Shown one piece after another: positions 11,531 through 23,665 of a stretch of 64,000 bases of DNA (position 1 is its first letter; every line of letters starts with the position of its first letter). The stretch spans positions 558,001-622,000 of the forward strand of contig BCIK01000001.1 in the NCBI GenBank assembly GCA_039545295.1, given 5' to 3'. This DNA comes from Udeniomyces pyricola. Its lineage: Eukaryota; Basidiomycota; Tremellomycetes; Cystofilobasidiales; Mrakiaceae. The position numbers and the translations under genes were made by a program. The notes under the pieces are model-generated. The model was not told the origin of the DNA. It worked only from the letters and a program-made list of their open reading frames with translations, and searched no databases.

Positions 11531-13281
11531 ATGATCTTTGCTCGCTCACTCATCTCCTCCCTCAGACCATCCTCATCATCGACCAGGGCCTTTTCCAAAT
11601 CCATCCCTGCACTGACCCTCTACCCTACCGTCTACGTGGGTAGCCAACCCACCTCATAACCCTTTCCTCGCGTCTACTCTCTTTCCATCCATCCCATCCC
11701 TTTCGTCTTCCCTTCCACTCCTCCTCCATCAATTGACCCTTTTCTCTCTCTCTCTCTCTCTCCTCTTACCTTTCTCATCACACAGGTCAGCCAAATCCCA
11801 AAATCCCTCGACTTTGCCTCCCTCTCCTCCAAGCTCTCCTCCCTCGGCCTCACCTTTGATCCCTCGAGCTCCCGACTCCTCCCATCAGCCGGCACGCGGG
11901 GCGCCAACGCCGCCATCTTTGAATGCCAAACCGAGGACGAAGCTGACATGCTCGACATCAAGACTGCTTTGGGAAAGTACGTCGAGGAAGAACCAGAAGA
12001 TAGCTCCATCGTTAGTCAACGGGACTTGTTCTCTTCCCTTTGGTCTCGTTGTCGTTCTCATCCAGGTTCTCAATCCATCCATCCCCCCCCTTCTCCTTCC
12101 CTCTCTCTTACGGGCGTGTCGGTTGGGTCGTTGGTACCGAGAGCGAGCCTAGGATATTGAACTCGCTAACCTGACACTTACCCGCCCTGGTCACGTCCTG
12201 GGATCGCGTGATTTCGCCTTTAGAACGTGAAGGTGTACTTGAACCGCGAGTCCAAGACTTCGCAGCTGGTAAGGACATCATCATATCCTCTTAACCTCCT
12301 TTCTTCTTCCCTTCCACTTTCCACAAAATTGCGTCGTCAACTCCTCGTCTGCGAGATTGTATATGTCCGTCTGACTCGATATGGTTTTTGTTATTATTGT
12401 TTTAATCTCACGTTGTTTGTGATGTAACGACAGGAACCCGACTCGAGTGAATTCGAAGTGCGTCGTTAAGCATCCCTCTACCTCATCAACTGGATCCTAC
12501 TATCCATCCCATCTAACCTTCCCTTCCCTTTTCTCTTCCATCTGACATCTTCGGACCCTACTCAAAGGTCGTCAACCTTCCCGATAGCCTATTCAATCGT
12601 GAATTGTTCCTTGATATGCTCTACTACCGGCTCTCGCTCGAGACGCGCAAAGTGCGTTACGTCGATCCGGCGCCGGCGAACGCGAGCTTGCCCCCGGTCG
12701 AGGGCGAGCTCATCTCGGGTCGGGGCATCGTCGTTCCGAACGGAGAGACTATGGTGGATAGACTCATCCAGGCGGACGGTCAGATCGTCGGTGGCGTAAG
12801 TCCCCGCTCCGGGTCATTCGTTTGGCTCTAAACAGGAGAAACCCCCAACCGGTTTCTTCTCGTTTGGAGTCTTGTCTCCTTTGGAGATTGGTCCATCTTT
12901 GGGGTTTTCCCTTCTTTCTTTTGACTGACTCAACTTCATCCCTCTGGTTTCAACTGCTCGTGTGACCTCTTCCTTTACTCTTACAGAATGAAATCAGGAT
13001 CATGGTTAGTACTCTACTCTCGCCCTTGTCACTTATTTACTTTTTTTTTTTCGATTGCTTAGGTGCCTTTGTTCAAACCTGACCTGGCTCTCCCTTTCTT
13101 TCTTGATTTTAACCCGTTCCCCCTTCCCCCCCCCCCCCNCCCNCNCCTGGCCCTCTTGTTCCACTCTCCCTTGTCTCCCACCTTTCTGTCCGTTCCCGCT
13201 CCTCCGTGCTTGGTTGGGTTGGGTGTTTGGTTTCCGATCGGGCAGAGGAACGCAAAGACCAAGGAAGGTTGGTATGCATAG
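11531..13281 (+). CDS. Conserved-looking hypothetical protein, possibly mitochondrial
   Basis: Seven exons, 11531-11635, 11786-12010, 12224-12268, 12434-12457, 12568-12795, 12987-13004 and 13246-13281, every one a multiple of three (all introns phase 0), total 681 nt, 226 residues. The N-terminus MIFARSLISSLRPSSSSTR is Arg/Ser-rich, free of acid and amphipathic, like a mitochondrial presequence. The body has no motif I recognise: VKVYLNRESKTSQL, then LFNRELFLDMLYYRL, and a C-terminus NEIRIM joined to RNAKTKEGWYA. The last intron contains the window's three N bases in a poly-C run; reading across it instead gives a proline run, so I spliced over it. A small mitochondrial ribosomal or assembly protein would fit size and signal, but this is inference. 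Confidence 0.6.
13139..13145. other. Ambiguous bases in a poly-C tract
   Basis: Three N characters interrupt a C homopolymer inside the last intron of the preceding gene. They look like unresolved homopolymer length, not a scaffold gap. Confidence 0.9.
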
Positions 13282-13746
13282 ATGACCTTTGTGTTCGCCT
13301 TTTTTTTATTTGGCTCGAAAGAGGAGAAAGAAAAAGAAGAAGAAGAAGAAAAAAGAAAAAGAGACAAACGTGCGGGCTTTTGAGTTGTTGTTTTGTTGTT
13401 GTTGTTTTTTTTTGCCAGTAGCGGGAATGGAGATACAAGGTTATAATTTGGTTGGATCGATTCTCTCAGCCATGGATCATAACAAAAGCGGGGTCGACAG
13501 TATAAAGCGTATTGGCTTTGTTGTATTCCAGAGTTGTATGCTTTGGCGTGAATACCAAGGCGCTTCGCGGATGAATAACAGAATGGAAACTTAAGGACAC
13601 TTAATGTCATATATGGTACACGTGGATGATGTATGATATCTCATTATAAGCTTTTTTTAAATTAAAAAAAAAACCCTTCTCCCTTCCCTTCCCTTCCTCC
13701 TCCTTGCCTCGTATACCCCGTTCGTTCCCGGATGCTCTCCGTCGTC
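13282..13746. other. Convergent 3' region between the hypothetical gene and MTR3
   Basis: 465 bp with A/G-rich (13318-13370) and T-rich (13395-13415) tracts. No coding signal supported. Confidence 0.5.
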
Positions 13747-15340
13747 TCACGCTCCACCTTGGGCGGCGGCCTCTTGCTTGGCGTCCTTTTGCTCGCGCTC
13801 CTCGATGCCTTCGACGACAGACTTGGCCACGACGGCATGAACCTCTTTGGCTTTGTTCATCAGGGTTTCCAGGGACTGCAATCGTGGAAAAAAAAAAAAA
13901 AGAATCAGAGGCGAACAAAGAAGAAAAAAAGCGTCAGACAGAAGAGAAACAAGAATCAAAGAAAGGAAAGAAAGCGACGTACGGTCATCATCTCTTCGCT
14001 ATCGATTTGACCCGTCTGCCAAACGTTGGTGACGACGCCCAACGCGGGCATACATGACAGGGTGATGCGGGATGACGCGAGGAGGGATTCGTGCGATGTT
14101 GGGTCGAGGAGGAGGTTCTCGCCGACTTTTGCCTGATGTAAAGAAGAGGACGACATTGTACGTGAGATAAGTGGCAAAGCACGGACAAGGAAAAAGGAGG
14201 GAGAGGGAGAGAGAGAGATTTCGACTTGAGTCCCGTCATCGAGGCCGGGTTAGACGAGAAAAGGAATTGTTCAAACGTACCGCGCTAACACCAACGACCA
14301 ACCCACCCATTTCAACCCCGCCTCCGACCATGGCAAGGGCGGCTCCTGCGACCGTCGTTCCAGCACTCACGACGCCTTCCATGCCATCCGATTCGAGCAC
14401 GAGAAGGAAGACGTCGAGTTGGGATTTAGGGAGGAGGTGAAGGCGGAGCGATGGCAGTAGGGATTGCGAGAGGAGGGTCGAAGGGGTTGGAGGCTCGGTA
14501 TCCTATCAGGCAGTAGGTAAGAGGGAGAGCATAATTGTTATCAGTTTAAAGCAGAGTGTGAGGCTATAGTTGGGTTTCTCGTTCTTGTTTGGATGAGCGG
14601 ACGAAAGATTAGATGAAGACACGTACTCGAAGTGGGAACCGACGTGGATCAGAGGCAAAAGGGGCATACTTGACTTCGATGTTGAGCGCACCAGACGAAG
14701 AGTAAGGAGGCGGCTTCGGACGAGGTCCATACCTGTGAGTGAGTGTCCCATCCAGAACGAACAACATCACGCGGAAGACATATATATATATATATGTACG
14801 GCCTGGTTATGAGCGAGGTCCGGAGATTCCCTAAAAGAGAAACGAGTCCGACAAAGGGGGGAGGGGGACGGAAGAATCCTTACACTGCACATGCGATTTT
14901 GGTGTTGTCCATCTCGATATAGGCTGATCCATTGGCTTGACTGATAAGGCCAGTTTTGAGGACTTTTTGGACACAGACAACAAGAAGCAGAGGATAAACG
15001 AGAGATGGCAAGGGTGAAAGAGTCAGTTGAGCCAGTCAGCCTTTCTGGAACACGAGTCTCGAGGTGACTCTGGCTCCCGCTTGGTCTATTCCTGGCGGAG
15101 AATTGACAGTTATCAAACGGCAGCTCTGATAGTACACGGACAGATGGGTCGAAGCGAGTCATTCGATCGGGTTTGCCGAGCGTAAGCTCGGACGGCTTGC
15201 TCGAGGGATTGCATCGGTTCCATCGGCGCGACGGCGGCAGGAGCAGCAGGGTTAAGGTCTGGTAGTTGATCCTCGTAGACGGGAGGGAAAGACACGTCAG
15301 GACCGTTGACACGTCGTCGATCGAATGCGGGGGCAGCCAT
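13747..15340 (-). CDS. MTR3: Exosome complex RNase PH-like subunit MTR3
   Basis: Six exons, 15142-15340, 14884-14962, 14627-14732, 14281-14502, 13983-14132 and 13747-13875, total 885 nt, 294 residues. The RNase PH-like fold is recognisable: SLRPIFLKTGLISQANGSAY (rebuilt exactly across the first splice), IEMDNTKIACAVYGPRPKPP, ALNIEVKYAPFASDPRR, LDVFLLVLESDG, GGGVEMGGLVVGVSAAKVG and LLDPTSHESLL. In the eukaryotic exosome this subunit belongs to the catalytically inert hexameric ring that threads RNA to Rrp44/Rrp6. The order and spacing match MTR3/EXOSC6 better than RRP43, RRP45 or RRP46, because of the RPLxxRxGLxSQAxGSAY-type opening and the LLDPT motif. The start ATG gives MAAPAFDRRRVNGPDV. 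Confidence 0.9.
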
Positions 15341-15747
15341 GATGGTGGTGGTTGGTGTTGGTGTTGGTGTTGGCTGTGGGTGGAGGAGTCTGATGTATAT
15401 GCGAGAGGTGGGCGGGGCGACGAGGATCGATGATGCGGCGTTAGGCGCGTCCAGTATCCAAACGAGCGCGCTCACCTCATAGCACCGCCTTCATGGCTGG
15501 AAAATGAGCACCGCCTTGATGCCCTACTGGTCCCTGCGTATGGATTATAATCATATGTAAACGGTGGTGATGATGATCGATCGACTGACTTGGACTGATG
15601 CTGCGACTTGCGAACTGCTGCGACCGCGAACATCGACTCATCCTGTCACTCGCCATGCCCATCATCACGCCCCTCTCAACGACATCCTTGTTCCCTTGAT
15701 TCACTGACTTTCTCCCGTTCAATCGTACATATCACTACCCAGAGCCA
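15341..15747. promoter_or_regulatory. Divergent promoter between MTR3 and the GT32 gene
   Basis: 407 bp between divergent start codons. A GTTGGT-type repeat (15349-15375) sits directly upstream of MTR3. No other feature recognised. Confidence 0.5.
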
Positions 15748-17680
15748 ATGCGACATTCATCGCCCTTTGGCCCAACGCTCAGTCCTCGTCGCGTCGGCGC
15801 TCTCCTATCCATCCTGCTCTTCCTTTTCGCAATTACCTGGTGGTCTCTCTCTCCATCCACTGGCTCTTCCGCCTCCATTCCCATCGTATCCCTTCTCAAC
15901 CTCGCCCAAGCAGATCTCGCCCGGATCCAAGAAAGTTACATCCGACAACCGGATGGTCTCAACAAAGATCGCCAAGAACTTGGCTTCGACCTCCGCGGTG
16001 ATCTCGACGAGCTGGGTCTCGACGGCTACTCAACCCATATAAGGCGTTCCCTCAAGCTCAACTTTGGCTGGGATAGCAAGCCTTTGAATTACCTCTCTCT
16101 CAACCTCTCTCCAAGTCAACCGCAAGCTATTCCAAAGGAGATCTACACCTCGCATTTTTCGGATGAGTTTCCGACCCAACTCGCGGGTTGGCTGAAGCTC
16201 AACCCGGAGCACCAAATGAGTTTCCTCGATGACGCAGCACTCGACGCCTGGATCCATACCAACTTTGCCGGGACGAGGATGGCCGATGTCTGGAAGGGAA
16301 TCAACGACTTCCTCCAGAGAACGAGAGAGGGAGAGCAAAGGATCCGTCAGACTCGCAAGTTTGGCGCAATCAAGGCAGATCTCTTCAGGTTAGTCGCGTG
16401 TCTGGTTGTCAGCTGGGTGTTTCTATTCCACTTATAGCTTGGGGTACAAGGTGACGTTCTGACGCCTTGCTATGAACCTGATTTCTCCCAGATACCTCGT
16501 CATCATGAACCGAGGAGGTATATGGACGGACGTCGATGCTGTATGTGCCTTACCTCGTCTTGATGAATAGTATCTGCGTTCTCTTGTCCGGATGTCTGAA
16601 CACGCTCCTTGAACTTTACTTTCTCATCCGGCATCAGGTCTCTGTTCGGCCCGTTGCCGAATGGGGGCAGAACAATGTGCAAGACCTCACGCCTCCGTTT
16701 CTCGCCATGCTGCCTACCCTCTTCGCTCTGAGTAATGCCTCGGCCTTTCCCACGACCCTGGCAGCCGAGGTATCGCCACCCTCCCTCATCGTTGCGATTG
16801 AGCACGACTCAGTTCAGGAGAACAGTGATTGGAAGTCTCAGACCATGTCGAGAGGTATCCAGGTGAGGATCAAAGATGTCTCTGGTCACCTCAAGTCGGA
16901 CGTGTTGAAGCGCACGAGTTATCCGTGATGGAGGTTGATCCCTTGAGTGCTTCTTGTGCTTCTTTCTTCTTTGGTAAAATCACTAGATGGTTCAGTGGAC
17001 GTTTGCGGCTCAATCCGGACATCCGGTTTTTATCGATGCACTTAGTAGAGGTGCGCTCTTTCCATTCCCATTTTTGTCTCCTAATAGGCAGCGGATCTAA
17101 ACAATATCTCTCCTTGTGTCCCTCCCCCTCTCATTTCTACTCCCGTACCCATCACACTTGTGCTTACAGCTCTCGACACTACCCAGGCATTCCTTGATTC
17201 GGCCGATCGACCGGACGAGTCCAATATGCCCGACGTGCTTGACTGGACCGGTCCGGGGCTTTGGTCTGACAGTATCTTTCGGTGAGAGTCTGAATTACTT
17301 TTGGCGAGATCCTTTTGGTTTCATTCTACTTTTGATCATTTAACTAACTGGCAGGATGCGGAAACCTTTTCCAAGGTACCTTCTCGCAAGGTACGGCGTC
17401 TCACCCCGCCAGCTCTCGTCCCACAAGCGGCCAGTCCGAGTCGGGGATGTCCTCATCTTGCCACAACGCGCATTCCAGGCCGATATTAGCGAGCACTCGA
17501 CGGGCGAGCAAGATTCTGTAAGTTCTCGGGTTGCGATTGATATCTTGTTTTCCTCTGTGTTGTCTCGCTCGACGATAGGATGGTACTGACTGAGGCGAAC
17601 GCGCTCGGGATCCTGCTTGTGTGCCTTGGGTGAACGTGGGATAGGTGTGGCATGGGTTCATTGGAAATTGGAAGAATTGA
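15748..17680 (+). CDS. GT32 glycosyltransferase (OCH1-like, DXD)
   Basis: Seven exons, 15748-16388, 16492-16540, 16638-16862, 16987-17050, 17170-17281, 17355-17517 and 17645-17680, total 1290 nt, 429 residues. A type II membrane anchor sits at about residues 15-33 (VGALLSILLFLFAITWW), followed by a lumenal stem. The catalytic region has IPKEIYTSHFS, FGAIKADLFRYLVIMNRGG and the nucleotide-sugar-binding GIWTDVDAVSV, in which the DVD lies on the 49-nt exon 2. Later motifs are FIDALSR, WTGPGLWSD and a terminal VWHGFIGNWKN, equivalent to the HxFxGSWK end of OCH1 enzymes. The expected role is Golgi mannosyl transfer to glycans. The last intron (17518-17644) was chosen because it restores that terminal motif; ending at the in-frame TGA near 17592 would lose it. 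Confidence 0.85.
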
Positions 17681-17976
17681 ACATGAAGCTTTGTGTGGTC
17701 GATAACACCCAAAGAGCGCAAAGAAAAGTGTGAGGAATGAAAAAGAGAGAAAGACACGGAGACGATCGTATTATTGGAACGGCCGTCGGTCACGTGTTCT
17801 GGGTCAAGTCAAAGTGCAACAAAGTTGAACAAAGTGGATCACGGGTGATCACTCGGCTGTGCGTTGTGGATGCGCGCGGACTTCGCGTCTGGCGATGTTT
17901 GCCCTGCTGCCCGATTTCTTTCTGTACGTTAGTCCATCGTCATCTACGTCCCTCGTCCCCATTCTCGTTCGCCGTT

Positions 17977-20242
17977 ATGCAGCTCGGAGCCTTTCTTGCG
18001 TCCGTCAGGGTCGGAGGTGTGATCACCAACGAGTACGCTGTTAAACTCGACCCGGACAGAGGCATCGCGACTTGCTACATCGAATCCGACGTGGGCAAGG
18101 TGCGTCTTGTCCTTTTGGCCCATCATTCCTTCCTTGTCGCGTGTCCCAGTCTATTCATCTCGCTGTCACGTCAGGCTCATCATCCCTTCCTACTGATACA
18201 CATCCTGCTTTGCACATAATCCTATATGACGCCTTCAGGAATTTGCCGTCACCGTTTCTTCGATCCAAGCGCCCAGGACTGAGGTCCAAGCGCGACTCTT
18301 CCTCGATGGCGCGAGTAAGAGAGCCTGCGCTCAGGTCCTCTCTGTCCGTCGTCGGGGGTGTGAGCTCGATGGTCAGCGAACGGGCGCGGAGGAGAGAAGG
18401 CGATTTGTGTTCTCAGAAGTGGTAAGGTTCTATACTCTTGATCCCGCTACGGTGTCGTGATGACGAGCTCGTCGCGAGGGGGTGGTTCAAGCAAGTGGGC
18501 AAGGCGAAATTCCAGAGGGAGGGCGCGTACGACACCTGATCATCTATCAAGACACTACTTGATAACAAGATGTAATTTGTTCAATTACCCTCTTGAATTC
18601 ATCTTTGTCGCCGGTCTTGTTTGGATCCCAACAAACATCAGCGTACGACGGATGAAGACCACGGATCACACGAGGTCTCTCCCAATTTTGGTACAATTGT
18701 CGTCAAGCTGATTCGGGGTGAGAGCGAACCGCCTCGACCGGTCATGGCTCGACCTCTCAGAATGGCCCCACCGCCAGCCGAGAGGGTCTACAATGAGAAG
18801 GCCATCAAGAAGTTGTCGGGTCATTCGACTGGGTGTGTTCCGGTCCTGCCTGGAACAAGTCGTTGTTCGAGCCAGCCTCCCTCTCTTTCCTCCTCCCCCC
18901 CTGACTTATTCCCTTCGTTCCTATTGCATTCCCCTTGGCCGGGTTGCGTTTCTGACTTTGACTGACCATATATCTCACGGAAAATCACGCTTGTTATCAG
19001 CCTGGGTACCACAGTCCGGTCAAAGTCTAGCAAGATGGCCAGTTTCTTCAACCCTTTACCCTCGGACGGAGACGCGTCGCCGTTCAAAACATTTATATTC
19101 ATCTATCGTCCTCGGACGCTTCTGCTCGCAAAGGACCTGATTCCTCGTGCCCCTAGTAAGATCACACACCAACGTATTCGTACATCTCTATCGGTAACGT
19201 CTGGCCCTGTTGCTCAACTTGTTGTCCTCGCTACGGCCGCTCGTACTACCACCTTGGGTTCTTTCCTGCCTGCCCAGAGACCGACGACGTCAAGCAATCC
19301 GATCTCCTCACAAATGAGCCACCCTCTGATTTTGAGGGCCCGAGATCACAGGCATACGATGCCACCGCCTTTCTGAGCAACGGTCTGGGGTCTGGGTCTT
19401 CGTACCAACCGAACCCTTCGTATCCGGCCGGTCAGCAGCCCGAAGCGGGTCCGTCTAGGCCGCGAATCGAGGTCAAACCAGACCCGGATGGACCTCAGCC
19501 GAGTCTCAAGCGGGAGATCGCTTACATCGATCTCATCTCGGATAGTGAGGAAGAAGATGCCAAGTCGGAGGCTGACTCGGAGTATGAAGTCCAAGGCATC
19601 ATTGCGACAAGCGTACGTGGCTGGCAAAATCCCGTTGCTCTGGGTTTTTTCCTTTGTGTTTGGGCTTGGATGGATTTTCCTCGCTCATGGTGGACTGACG
19701 ATGGCCGTGGTAACTTGACTCCAACTTTACGCAGGCCAAGGTCGAGGGTTCGAGCCAAAGCTCAGCTGATGCTGAAGATTGTGGCTCAGCCGCCTTGGTG
19801 AGTCGCTTCCAAGACGAGCCAGGAGGCGGGAGAAAGCCGACTTGATCAATCCTTCTGTGTGTTGTTTCGTCGTTCTCTGACTGAACTCGAAAGGACTCTC
19901 CTCTCGTCACCTGCTTCTATCAACTCTTGCCCCTCCCCCCCCCCCCTTTTCCTACCTCACCGCTCCCTCCCATCCCTTACCTTTCGTCCCGTGGTTACCA
20001 ATCGTTCATTGCAGCCGAGGCATCGATCTCCAGGCGTTAGACCCGAGTCTGTCTCTCCACCGCCGGAAGTCGTGAAGCCTCCTGGCCAGCGATCGAGCTC
20101 GAGCGATAGTGGCAATGGTAGTAGTAGCGTGAACGGGAGCGTGAGCTCAAATGCGGCCGGCGGGGGTAGTGGGAGTGGTGGCGATATCAAAAGGCAGAAG
20201 CTCGCTTCGCCGGAAAAGGTGGTTGATTTGACCAATCTCTGA
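17977..20242 (+). CDS. DUF7918 domain protein with SUMO-interaction-like motifs
   Basis: Seven exons, 17977-18099, 18239-18421, 18642-18832, 19001-19155, 19278-19612, 19735-19797 and 20015-20242, total 1278 nt, 425 residues. The N-terminal half matches the fungal DUF7918 pattern: MQLGAFLASVRVGGV, TCYIESDVGKEFAV, FVFSEVRTTDEDHG, GTIVVKLIRGE and FKTFIFIYRPRTLLLA. The C-terminal half is disordered and nuclear in character. It contains AYIDLISDSEEED, a hydrophobic core followed by Ser and acid that looks like a classic SUMO-interacting motif, and it ends KVVDLTNL, a second hydrophobic core. IKRQK may be a nuclear signal. DUF7918 proteins are common in basidiomycetes and have no assigned function. 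The intron 18422-18641 is longer than most here and could hide a small exon, though direct joining keeps the domain continuous. Confidence 0.75.
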
Positions 20243-20982
20243 GTATGGATGAAACCATATAAGCAGCCTTCTTTTCACGTTTTCTCTCTCGCTTTCTCGT
20301 GTTTTCTCTTTCCCTGCCTCCCTTCCTCCGCCTCCCCCCCCCCGGTGTCTCTAGCCACATCCATATCCTTACCATCTCTTAATCAAACTCCACTCCCTCT
20401 TCCTTCGCCCACTCCCTATGATCTGCGCTCTCGACACAAACTCCGTTCCCAATTCGCGACCTCCTCATTCTCCGGTCGCGGTTCCTTCCCCCAGCTTATG
20501 GTGCGAGCGAGAGAGACTATTGCCGTAGTCTCTCCTTGTTTAATAGACCTCCTATCTCTTGTCTTCTTGTTTTTCTCTTGTTCTTCTTCTCTTTTATTTT
20601 TTTTTATATATTTTTTTTCTTTTTTCTTTTTCGAGTTGCGTTTGAAATTCAGTGCAGTTATTTTCCCCTTGTGAAGGTTGGTTGGAAATAAGAGTATACG
20701 ACTGGTGCGTGGAATGATATGACAATGGTTAGAAGACAGGCAGGCCATCATCGGGCAGGTCCGATGAGTAAGCAAGTGATTGATGAGGTGATGATTTAAT
20801 CAACCCATTCCTCCTCATCGTTCATTCATTCATTATCGCTGCCCACCAACCTCTGTCCCTCCTGGCCACCTGTTCTCTCGAGTGTCGCTTGACTGTTACC
20901 CCTCGGTTCTCGTTTCTAGTCTTTGCCAGCTGTCCTCATCGCCACTTTCCGTCAGCCTGCTGTGCTCAGTGCCAAGACCCAC
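20243..20982. promoter_or_regulatory. Intergenic region upstream of the cystinosin-like gene
   Basis: 740 bp between co-directional genes, strongly pyrimidine-rich (20280-20400, 20570-20640). No coding signal supported. Confidence 0.5.
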
Positions 20983-22919
20983 ATGTCTGCCTCAAATCAC
21001 CCTTATTGGGCCTTTCTCTCTTCCGTCCTCGGTTGGACCTACGTTTGTCCCATCCCTCTTCCCGCTCCTCCATTTCATCCATGCCCATTTCCCTTTACAT
21101 GCTCTCTCGTCGCTCACAGATCCGTCTTCATCTCTAACACGTCTCTCGTACCCCTCCGCCTTCGTAGTTCACTGCCTGGTCCGCATCGTTCTACCCTCAA
21201 CTCCACCTCCACTACACCTCCCAATCCGTCGCCGGCTTCAGTCCCGATTTCGCCTGGCTCAACCCCATCGGTCACGCTTCCCTCGCCATCTTCAACACCA
21301 CCCTCTTCTTCTCGGACCGGATCCGACAGCAGTACGGGAGGAGGCATCAAGGAGCGACCCCGACGGTGTCCGTCGCAGATGTCGCCTTTGCGTTGCACGT
21401 GCGTGTTCTTTTTTTTTTGTTTGGTTTTCCTATCGGCTCTGCTGAGGGTTGCAGCTCTCTGTCTCTCCCTGCCTTTTTTTCTTTTCTTTTGGTGGTACTG
21501 GTCCTGATGCTGCTCTTCCAGCTGACTTTGTTTCTATTCTCTTCTACCATCATCCTATTTTGACGTTTGTCTATTCCGACTTATCTCCTCTCCGACTTCC
21601 CTTTCCCACCTTCCCCTGGGATCGATCGACATCCATCCATCCATCTATCCTATCTATCACTCTTGTCGCTCCCAAATCACCAGGCCACCACGCTCGCCAT
21701 CCTCACCTTCGGCCAAACGATCTATTACCCCAAGCCCAAGACGCAACGATTGTCGCCGGCAAACCGGGTGATCCTGCCGGCGATTGGGCTTGCGCTCGTC
21801 GCATTTGGTATCGTCGTTCGGTCGTGGCCGGAACGGTTTGAGGCGTTGGATTTCGTCTATGCATTCTCATATGTCAAGGTGAGGGAATAACGGAGAGGAA
21901 TGAGGGGTGGGGGGGGGGGAGAGGGCATGAGAAGTACATGTCAGGCTTGGATGGATATCCAAACCCAAGCCCAGGTTACCCAAATCAAATAAGCCAGACA
22001 CTCAAGAAAGGGAGCTCGCATCACGATAATGCTCCAATTGTCATCATACTGACATATGCACTCGTTCATGCTCCTCTTCAAAACCCCTTCTGTCTTCTCC
22101 TCCCTTTGCCCACCGCCTCTGCTCGACTCGCCGGTCGAATGGGATATTTTCAGCTCTGGGTGACGCTAACAAAGTACATTCCTCAAGTCCTCCTCAACTA
22201 CCGGCGGAAATCGACGTCCGGCTGGAGCATCGCCAACGTCCTCTGCGATCTCACCGGAGGTGGACTGAGCTTGCTCCAACTGGGGATCGACAGTTGGCTC
22301 AAAGGCGACATCTGGGGAGGAACCTTGGGCAATCCTGGGAAACTGTTAGTTTTTTCTTTCGTTTCATTTTTTCCTTCCTTTTTTTCGTTTGGTTATGGAA
22401 ATCCGTCTCCCCTCTTCGTTTCGCTTCTTGTTTGTCCTCCCCTTGAAGGTGGTCACAAGCGTGGAAAGACATCGTTGACATAACGGCCCCTGAGGGAATA
22501 CCAATGGCAACCCAAAGACTTGACTAAAAACCAATCCATCTTTCATCTTTCTCATCATTGGTACTCTTTTCGTTTCTTCTCGGACGATTACCTCTTTCCC
22601 CTGCTGACTCTTACGCCATTCCCTCGCCTTTTCCACCGGGCCTATCAGTGGCCTTGGCCTGTTCTCTCTAGGCTTTGACGTCATCTTCCTCGTCCAGCAT
22701 TACTTCCTTTACCCGAACCATCACCATTCTACCCCGCAGGAAGACGCTGACGCCGTCGCCGCTGGGGGTGATGAACACCATCGTTCCTCAGGCCAATTGA
22801 CGGCGGCGGCGGCGGCTGCCGGGGACGGCGGCGTGATCACGGACGAGGAGCAAGGTCTCCGTCGGGGCTTACCGATCTCGTCGGTCGATGAGCGTACGCC
22901 CCTCACGTCGCGAGCCTGA
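20983..22919 (+). CDS. Cystinosin-like PQ-loop lysosomal/vacuolar transporter
   Basis: Five exons, 20983-21042, 21168-21398, 21684-21878, 22154-22344 and 22649-22919, total 948 nt, 315 residues. Two PQ-loop repeats are present: LGWTYFTAWSASFYPQLHLH in the first, spliced across exons 1-2, and TKYIPQVLLNYRRKSTSGWS in the second, which is the cystinosin/ERS1 signature. NPIGHASLAIFNTTLFFS, DLTGGGLSLLQLGID and GLGLFSLGFDVIFLVQHY supply further helices, consistent with seven transmembrane segments. In cystinosin the protein exports cystine with protons from the lysosome or vacuole. A tail of about 60 residues, Ala-rich with charged ends and PLTSRA at the terminus, would face the cytosol. The start MSASNHPYWAF places the first PQ loop at the normal distance. 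Confidence 0.9.
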
Positions 22920-23665
22920 GAGAAGTCTTGCTCTGGGCAAGGAATGCAAAGGAGCGCAGAAGGGGGAGGGGGGATGATGGGGAATCATAGATGGGGGGGG
23001 GGGGGACGAGGAAAGAATTCCTTGCTACGACAACTTTTAGACTATAGCTGTTGGATCAAGGCAGGCTAAGGAGCAAGGTCATCAAAAAGGACCCTTTCCT
23101 TCTTATTTCTTCTTTTTCTTTCTTTCTTTCTTTCTTTATCTCTTTTTGTATTCGTGTTTTTTTTTTCGTCTCCACTCATGCTCTCGCCTTTTCATATATA
23201 CACATCTCTTTCTCTCGCTCTCTCTCACACTCTACTCTCTCTAATGTCATCATGGTCTTTTTCCTTACAGGACACTCTTGACCGATCCCATGCCTTCCCC
23301 TTCCAATCTCTTCCTTTTCTTTTTTTCTTTCTTTCTTCTCCTTCTCAGTCGCGGACGACAGCCCTCGATTTAAAGCCTCATGAAGAATGAAGAGAGTCGA
23401 TGGCGGTCGCTCTTGGCTTCTTTCTCTCGACCTTGGCCCTCCAGTTCCTCTTCCTCCTCCTCCTACTACTACTACCACAACAACCACAACCACAATCCCC
23501 AATCACGTCGTGATGTCTTCCTTTCTCTCTTTTCTTTCATCTTTCTCTTTGCGCCCAAAGAAAGAAAGAAAAAGACAAAAACGCCGAAATGGTTCTTTTC
23601 TTCGTTCTTTTCTTCCTTTCATATGATGATGACGATGATGATGATGATGATGATCAATATCAGTA
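22920..23665. other. Convergent 3' region of the cystinosin-like gene and SSU72
   Basis: 746 bp of simple sequence: a G-run at 22994-23004, a TTTC tandem repeat at 23111-23137, CT repeats near 23210-23230, a trinucleotide tract at 23450-23475 and GATGAT repeats at 23625-23654. No coding signal supported. Confidence 0.6.

Noticed and set aside
13055..13285. ORF crossing the N bases (VPLFKPDLALPFF...) as a coding exon
   Set aside because: It would add a proline run and an N-containing stretch. Splicing from 13004 to 13246 gives a clean phase-0 C-terminus.
17518..17592. GT32 gene ending at the TGA just after exon 6
   Set aside because: An acceptor at 17644 restores the family-typical VWHGFIGNWK C-terminus in phase.
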